A stretch of 39,895 bases of DNA, taken from Actinomadura sp. KC216 (GTDB lineage Bacteria > Actinomycetota > Actinomycetes > Streptosporangiales > Streptosporangiaceae). Position 1 is the first letter of the stretch; each line of letters starts with the position of its first letter. The notes beneath the pieces were generated by a model that was not told where the DNA came from, ran no database searches, and saw only the letters and a program-made list of their open reading frames with translations. The DNA is taken from the NCBI RefSeq assembly GCF_004348535.1, contig NZ_SMJX01000043.1, positions 1 through 39,895 of the forward strand. Reading direction: 5' to 3'. Made by a program: the position numbers and the translations under genes. Below, piece by piece: positions 36,676-39,895 of the stretch.

Positions 36676-37266
36676 CTATTTCGCGGCCTTGGCCGCCTTT
36701 GCCGCGGTCTTCTGCTCCTGCTTGAAGGCACGGACCTGGGCGAGCGACTCGGGGCCGGTGATGTCGGCGACGGACCGGTGGGAGCCTTCCTCGCCGTAGG
36801 CCCCGGCGGCCTCGCGCCACCCCTCCGGCCGGACCCCGTACTGCTTGCCGAGCAGCGCCACGAAAATCTGCGCTTTCTGCTTGCCGTACCCGGGGAGGGC
36901 GTTGAGGCGCTTGAACAGTTCCTTGCCGCTGTCCACGCCTTTCCACAGCTTCTCGGCGTCCCCGTCGTAGTTGTCCACGAGGTATTGGCACAGCTGCTGG
37001 ACCCGCTTGGCCATGGACCCGGGGTACCGATGGACGGCGGGCTTCTCCGACAGCAGCGCCGCGAACCGCTCGGGGTCGTATGCGGCGATCTCGTGCGCGT
37101 CCAGGTCGTCGGAGCCGAGCCGCTGGGTGATGGTGTAGGGGCCCGTGAAGGCCCACTCCATCGGGATCTGCTGGTCGAGCAGCATGCCGACCAGCGCGGC
37201 CAGCGGGCTGCGTCCGAGCAGTTCGTCGGCTTCCGGACGCTGGGAGAGATGAACCTTCGTGGCCAT
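36676..37266 (-). CDS. HhH-GPD family base-excision DNA repair-type protein
   Basis: This 196-residue protein resembles DNA glycosylases of the helix-hairpin-helix GPD fold, in an uncharacterised actinomycete subgroup. LVGMLLDQQIPMEWAF near 25-40 matches the N-terminal helices, and LNALPGYGKQKAQIFVALLG near 121-140 is the hairpin. The catalytic Asp expected soon after the hairpin is not evident; that stretch reads KQYGVRPEGWREAAG. A C-terminal Lys/Ala tail (AAKAAKAAK) may help bind DNA. The gene stands alone on the minus strand. A glycosylase role is inference. Confidence 0.85.
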   Translation of the reverse strand: MATKVHLSQRPEADELLGRSPLAALVGMLLDQQIPMEWAFTGPYTITQRLGSDDLDAHEIAAYDPERFAALLSEKPAVHRYPGSMAKRVQQLCQYLVDNYDGDAEKLWKGVDSGKELFKRLNALPGYGKQKAQIFVALLGKQYGVRPEGWREAAGAYGEEGSHRSVADITGPESLAQVRAFKQEQKTAAKAAKAAK

Positions 37267-37359
37267 GGGCCCAGCTTAGAGCCGGTCCATTTCTGTCAGA
37301 AGTCTTACGGGCGTGACCGGAGCCTGGCGTGTGGCGTGCCGTGGTGCTCGAATGAAGAA

Positions 37360-38064
37360 GTGAGCGAGGACGAACGGGCGGAAGGGGCTCCCGTCGGTCG
37401 CCGGGTGGTGCTCGGGATGCTCGGTCTCGGCGCGGTCGGGGTCGCCGTGGGGGCGTCCGTTCAGGACGGCGTGAGCCGTGCCCTGGCGCCGGTGGGGCCG
37501 ATCGGGGACATCCTCCCGGCGGCCGGAGGGTTCCGCTACTACTCCGTCACCGGGAGCGTGAAGCGGCGCAGCGCGGAAACCCACCGCGTGACCGTCGGTG
37601 GCCTCGTCGACAAGCCTCAGTCGTTCGGGATGGCCGATCTGGCGCGGTTCCCCCAGACGGTGCTCGACAAGGACTTCCAATGCGTGACGGGCTGGCGCGT
37701 ACCGGACGTGCGTTGGGTGGGCGTGGCCCTTCCCGATCTGCTGGACGCGGTGGGAGTGTCGCGCAAGGCCCGTGCCGTGCGATTCACGTCGTTCGACGGC
37801 GTCTACACGGAGTCGCTGACGCTGCAGCAGGCGCGCCGGCGGGACGTCCTCGTGGCGACGCAGATGGAGGGCAAGCCCGTCACGCACGACCACGGCGGAC
37901 CGGCGCGCCTCTACGTGGCGCCCATGTACGGCTACAAGTCGCTGAAGTGGCTCAGTGGCATCGAACTGACCGACAAGGTCGTTCCCGGTTACTGGGAGAA
38001 CCTCGGCTACGACGTCGATGCCTGGGTGGGACGGTCGAACGGGCGGGACGATGCTCCGACGTGA
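37360..38064 (+). CDS. Tat-exported molybdopterin-dependent oxidoreductase (sulfite oxidase/MsrP-like)
   Basis: This 234-residue protein has a twin-arginine signal (Arg14-Arg15 in VGRRVVLGMLGLG, then a hydrophobic stretch to about 35). It carries a sulfite-oxidase-type molybdopterin domain: RYYSVTGSVKRRS, then HRVTVGGLVDKPQSF and Cys108 in FQCVTGWRVPDVRW, the expected molybdenum ligand. Later LYVAPMYGYKSLKWLSGIEL is typical of the YedY/MsrP group. The substrate is unknown; protein methionine sulfoxide repair is one possibility by analogy with MsrPQ. The GTG at 37360 is preceded only by a weak GAAGAA. It overlaps the cytochrome b gene by 14 bases. Confidence 0.88.
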   Translation: MSEDERAEGAPVGRRVVLGMLGLGAVGVAVGASVQDGVSRALAPVGPIGDILPAAGGFRYYSVTGSVKRRSAETHRVTVGGLVDKPQSFGMADLARFPQTVLDKDFQCVTGWRVPDVRWVGVALPDLLDAVGVSRKARAVRFTSFDGVYTESLTLQQARRRDVLVATQMEGKPVTHDHGGPARLYVAPMYGYKSLKWLSGIELTDKVVPGYWENLGYDVDAWVGRSNGRDDAPT

Positions 38065-38716
38065 CACGGCCCCGGCCGAACGCACGTGGTTGCTGCGTTT
38101 CACCGTGGCGGAGCGGGCGATCCATCATGTGACGGCGTTGCTGATGCTGATCTGCGTGGTGACCGCCGCTTGCCTGTATCTGCCGATGCTGTCGACGCTG
38201 GTGGGTCACCGGGAGGCGCTCAAGACCGTCCATGTGTGGTGCGGGTTCGCGCTGCCGGTGCCGATCGTGCTCGGTCTCGCGTCCCGCGCCTTCAGGACCG
38301 ACCTGAGACGGCTCAACAGATTCGGCCCGCATGACTGGGAGTGGCTGAAGCGCCGTGACCGCAGGGCCGTGCAGGGCGGTCGCGGAGTCATTCCCGTGGG
38401 GAAGTTCAACGCGGGGCAGAAGCTGAACGCGGCGTTCACCGCAGGGGCGATTCTGCTGATGCTCGGCACCGGCGAGATCATGACGTTCCCCGATCCCTGG
38501 GGAGACCGGTGGCGGACCGGCGCCACGTTCGTCCACGACTGGCTCTTCCTGATCGTCGTCGTGGTGACGGCAGGGCACCTGTGGGAGGCGTTCCGGGACC
38601 GTGGCGCGCTGGGCGCGATGCTGACCGGGCGTGTGGAGGCCGACTGGGCGGCACGGCACCACGCGGGCTGGGCGGACGCCGACGCGCATGGCCCGTCTCG
38701 GCCCGGAGACGACTGA
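38051..38716 (+). CDS. cytochrome b/b6-like membrane protein, partner of the molybdoenzyme
   Basis: This 221-residue membrane protein has about four segments and histidines placed as possible haem ligands: His25-His26 (ERAIHHVTALLML), His61 (KTVHVWCGFALP), and two in FVHDWLFLIVVVVTAGHLW near 169-183. This matches the cytochrome b561/formate dehydrogenase gamma-subunit type, which passes quinol electrons across the membrane. Its ATG at 38051 lies inside the end of the molybdoenzyme gene (14-base overlap). The two thus probably form one respiratory-type complex, with the Tat-exported subunit outside. GGGACG precedes the start. Confidence 0.87.
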   Translation: MLRRDTAPAERTWLLRFTVAERAIHHVTALLMLICVVTAACLYLPMLSTLVGHREALKTVHVWCGFALPVPIVLGLASRAFRTDLRRLNRFGPHDWEWLKRRDRRAVQGGRGVIPVGKFNAGQKLNAAFTAGAILLMLGTGEIMTFPDPWGDRWRTGATFVHDWLFLIVVVVTAGHLWEAFRDRGALGAMLTGRVEADWAARHHAGWADADAHGPSRPGDD

Positions 38717-38745
38717 GCGGCCCCCTTGCCCGCCCCGGATGGCCA

Positions 38746-38775
38746 CTGTCCACTGTTCGGACGTGTCCTGGACAG
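38746..38775. other. inverted repeat between the cytochrome b and hypothetical genes
   Basis: CTGTCCA (38746-38752) and TGGACAG (38769-38775) form a 7-bp inverted repeat with a 16-base spacer. It sits 30 bases after the cytochrome b stop and 30 bases before the next gene, so it may be a terminator or an operator. Confidence 0.4.
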
Positions 38776-38805
38776 CGCCCATGGCTGATCTGAGAGGCTA
38801 GAAGG

Positions 38806-39895
38806 GTGAATCCCCGCCGCCACCACCGTTCCTCCGGGGAACCGGGCCGAGAGGGATCGCCACCCCCCGACGAGGTCACCGCGATCTTCGACGGCATGCT
38901 GCAGCATGCCCGCGAGCTGCTGGCCGTCCGCAGCCCCCTGGACGCCGAGCTCATCGTCAGCGAGATCCTCGGCTCGTGGTGGGCGAAGCGGGTGCCGGAC
39001 GGCGACGTCGAGGAGATCATCGGCGAAGCGCTGGTCGACTACGCGGGGGCGGCGGGAACGCCGGCCGCGCTGGCGCTGCTCATCGGGATCGCCTACATGG
39101 GCACCCCCCGCCAGGCCGCCAAGGCCGAGCGCGCGGCGCTGGAGCTGATGGGCAAGGGCGTCGCCAGGCCGGGATGGGCCGACCGGGTGGGGATGGTCGC
39201 GCCCGAGGACTGCTTCGTGTCCAGGGACGTCTACGGCGACCAGGACTCCATAGTCTGCACCTACACCTACGGGGGCGCCGAACGGCACGCCCTGGTCATC
39301 CTGGTCGATCGCAACAAGGCCGGGGCCGTCCCGAGGGCCGGCGACCCGTTCGCCCGGGCCGCGCGCACGGGACGGCCGCCGATGCCCGGGATGGTCAGGG
39401 ACGCCTGGGTCTCGTCCAAGGTCGACAGGCTCCTGGACCACTGCCGCCGTGAGGGCCGCGACAACCCGCTGATGCAGTTCGAGACCCTCGACTCGCGGGA
39501 CGCAAGGGCCCTGTTGCAGAGCGCGCTGGACCTCACCGACGACACCGACGATCCGCCGGTGAACGAGAACTTCGGCTCCTACCACGCCTTCGTACGCGCG
39601 CGTGTGGACATCCTGCCGCCGGGCGGGCGCCTCCCCCAGGCACCGGTGTACGGGCGCGACAGGCGGGCGACGATCGCGGCGAGGTTCCTCGCGTCGGACG
39701 AGGCCGAAGACCTGTCCGACCGATCCGCGGCCAGCCGGTGCGTCGACCGCATCATCGAGTACGGCTGCACCCACGACTTCGGGCGGCCACTGCGGGTCAG
39801 CCCCGTCAAATGCGAGATGTTCCTGCTCGACTGGCTGCCGCGGAAAGTACTGCTGTCCCCGAGCGAACAGGAGGCCGTGCCCCACGTCCTGGCGG
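38806..39895 (+). CDS. conserved hypothetical protein (partial, runs off the right edge)
   Basis: About 363 residues are visible with no stop before the window ends. The start is the GTG at 38806, with GAGAGG and AAGG just upstream. An N-terminal helical part (DEVTAIFDGMLQHARELLAVRSPLDAELIVSEI and a TPAALALLIGIAYMG segment near 83-97) is followed by a mixed region (GMVAPEDCFVSRDVYGDQDS). No catalytic motif, signal peptide or known domain is recognised. The codon pattern is typical of a real gene. The complete protein would help placement; its C-terminus is outside the window. Confidence 0.8.
   Translation, partial: MNPRRHHRSSGEPGREGSPPPDEVTAIFDGMLQHARELLAVRSPLDAELIVSEILGSWWAKRVPDGDVEEIIGEALVDYAGAAGTPAALALLIGIAYMGTPRQAAKAERAALELMGKGVARPGWADRVGMVAPEDCFVSRDVYGDQDSIVCTYTYGGAERHALVILVDRNKAGAVPRAGDPFARAARTGRPPMPGMVRDAWVSSKVDRLLDHCRREGRDNPLMQFETLDSRDARALLQSALDLTDDTDDPPVNENFGSYHAFVRARVDILPPGGRLPQAPVYGRDRRATIAARFLASDEAEDLSDRSAASRCVDRIIEYGCTHDFGRPLRVSPVKCEMFLLDWLPRKVLLSPSEQEAVPHVLA

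Overview
The window is about 40 kb of very GC-rich, gene-dense DNA from a Gram-positive actinomycete. I infer a relative of Actinomadura or other Streptosporangiales from the codon use, the frequent GTG starts, the HrdB-type sigma factor with a long charged N-terminus, the divergent second type II topoisomerase (ParC/ParE-like) and the DUF7455 zinc-ribbon protein. This is not proven from sequence alone. I saw no rRNA, tRNA, CRISPR array, insertion sequence or prophage.

Left part (1-5.3 kb): a RecQ helicase that runs off the left edge (minus), a ThrE-like exporter (plus), a pair of poorly characterised genes (a 108-aa protein and a DUF6745 protein) and an RsbW-like ATPase (minus), closed by a strong hairpin at 4790-4836.

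STM4011-STM4015 cluster (5.37-10.41 kb, minus): a tightly coupled five-gene operon. In transcription order it encodes a leucine-rich-repeat protein (STM4015 family), an ATP-grasp-like protein (STM4014), an alkaline-phosphatase/sulfatase-fold hydrolase (STM4013) and two radical SAM enzymes (HemN-like STM4012 and STM4011). Stop/start codons overlap at three of the four junctions. To my knowledge the biochemical function is unknown. This is the best candidate here for an undescribed system, possibly a peptide or protein modification pathway.

Middle (10.5-19.4 kb): a methionine ABC importer (metN-metI-metQ, minus); a histidine kinase / response regulator / DUF4097 operon (minus); a long divergent region holding a possible 19-codon ORF followed by a strong hairpin; a hypothetical gene; a TetR regulator with a probable leaderless promoter; an SDR oxidoreductase; a 12-bp tandem repeat; and a methyltransferase.

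Topoisomerase and sigma region (19.4-34 kb): a lactate 2-monooxygenase-like flavoenzyme (minus) diverges from parC (plus). Then come a peroxiredoxin-like protein, a hypothetical gene, a second two-component system and parE (minus). Beyond parE lies an ABC exporter whose ATPase gene has lost its N-terminal half including Walker A, although the permease gene is intact. DUF7455, a GNAT acetyltransferase, a YaaA-family protein and the principal sigma factor follow.

Right part (34-39.9 kb): a PAS-PAS-GAF-PP2C phosphatase, a HhH-GPD DNA repair protein, a Tat-exported molybdopterin oxidoreductase overlapping a cytochrome b membrane partner, and a hypothetical protein that runs off the right edge.
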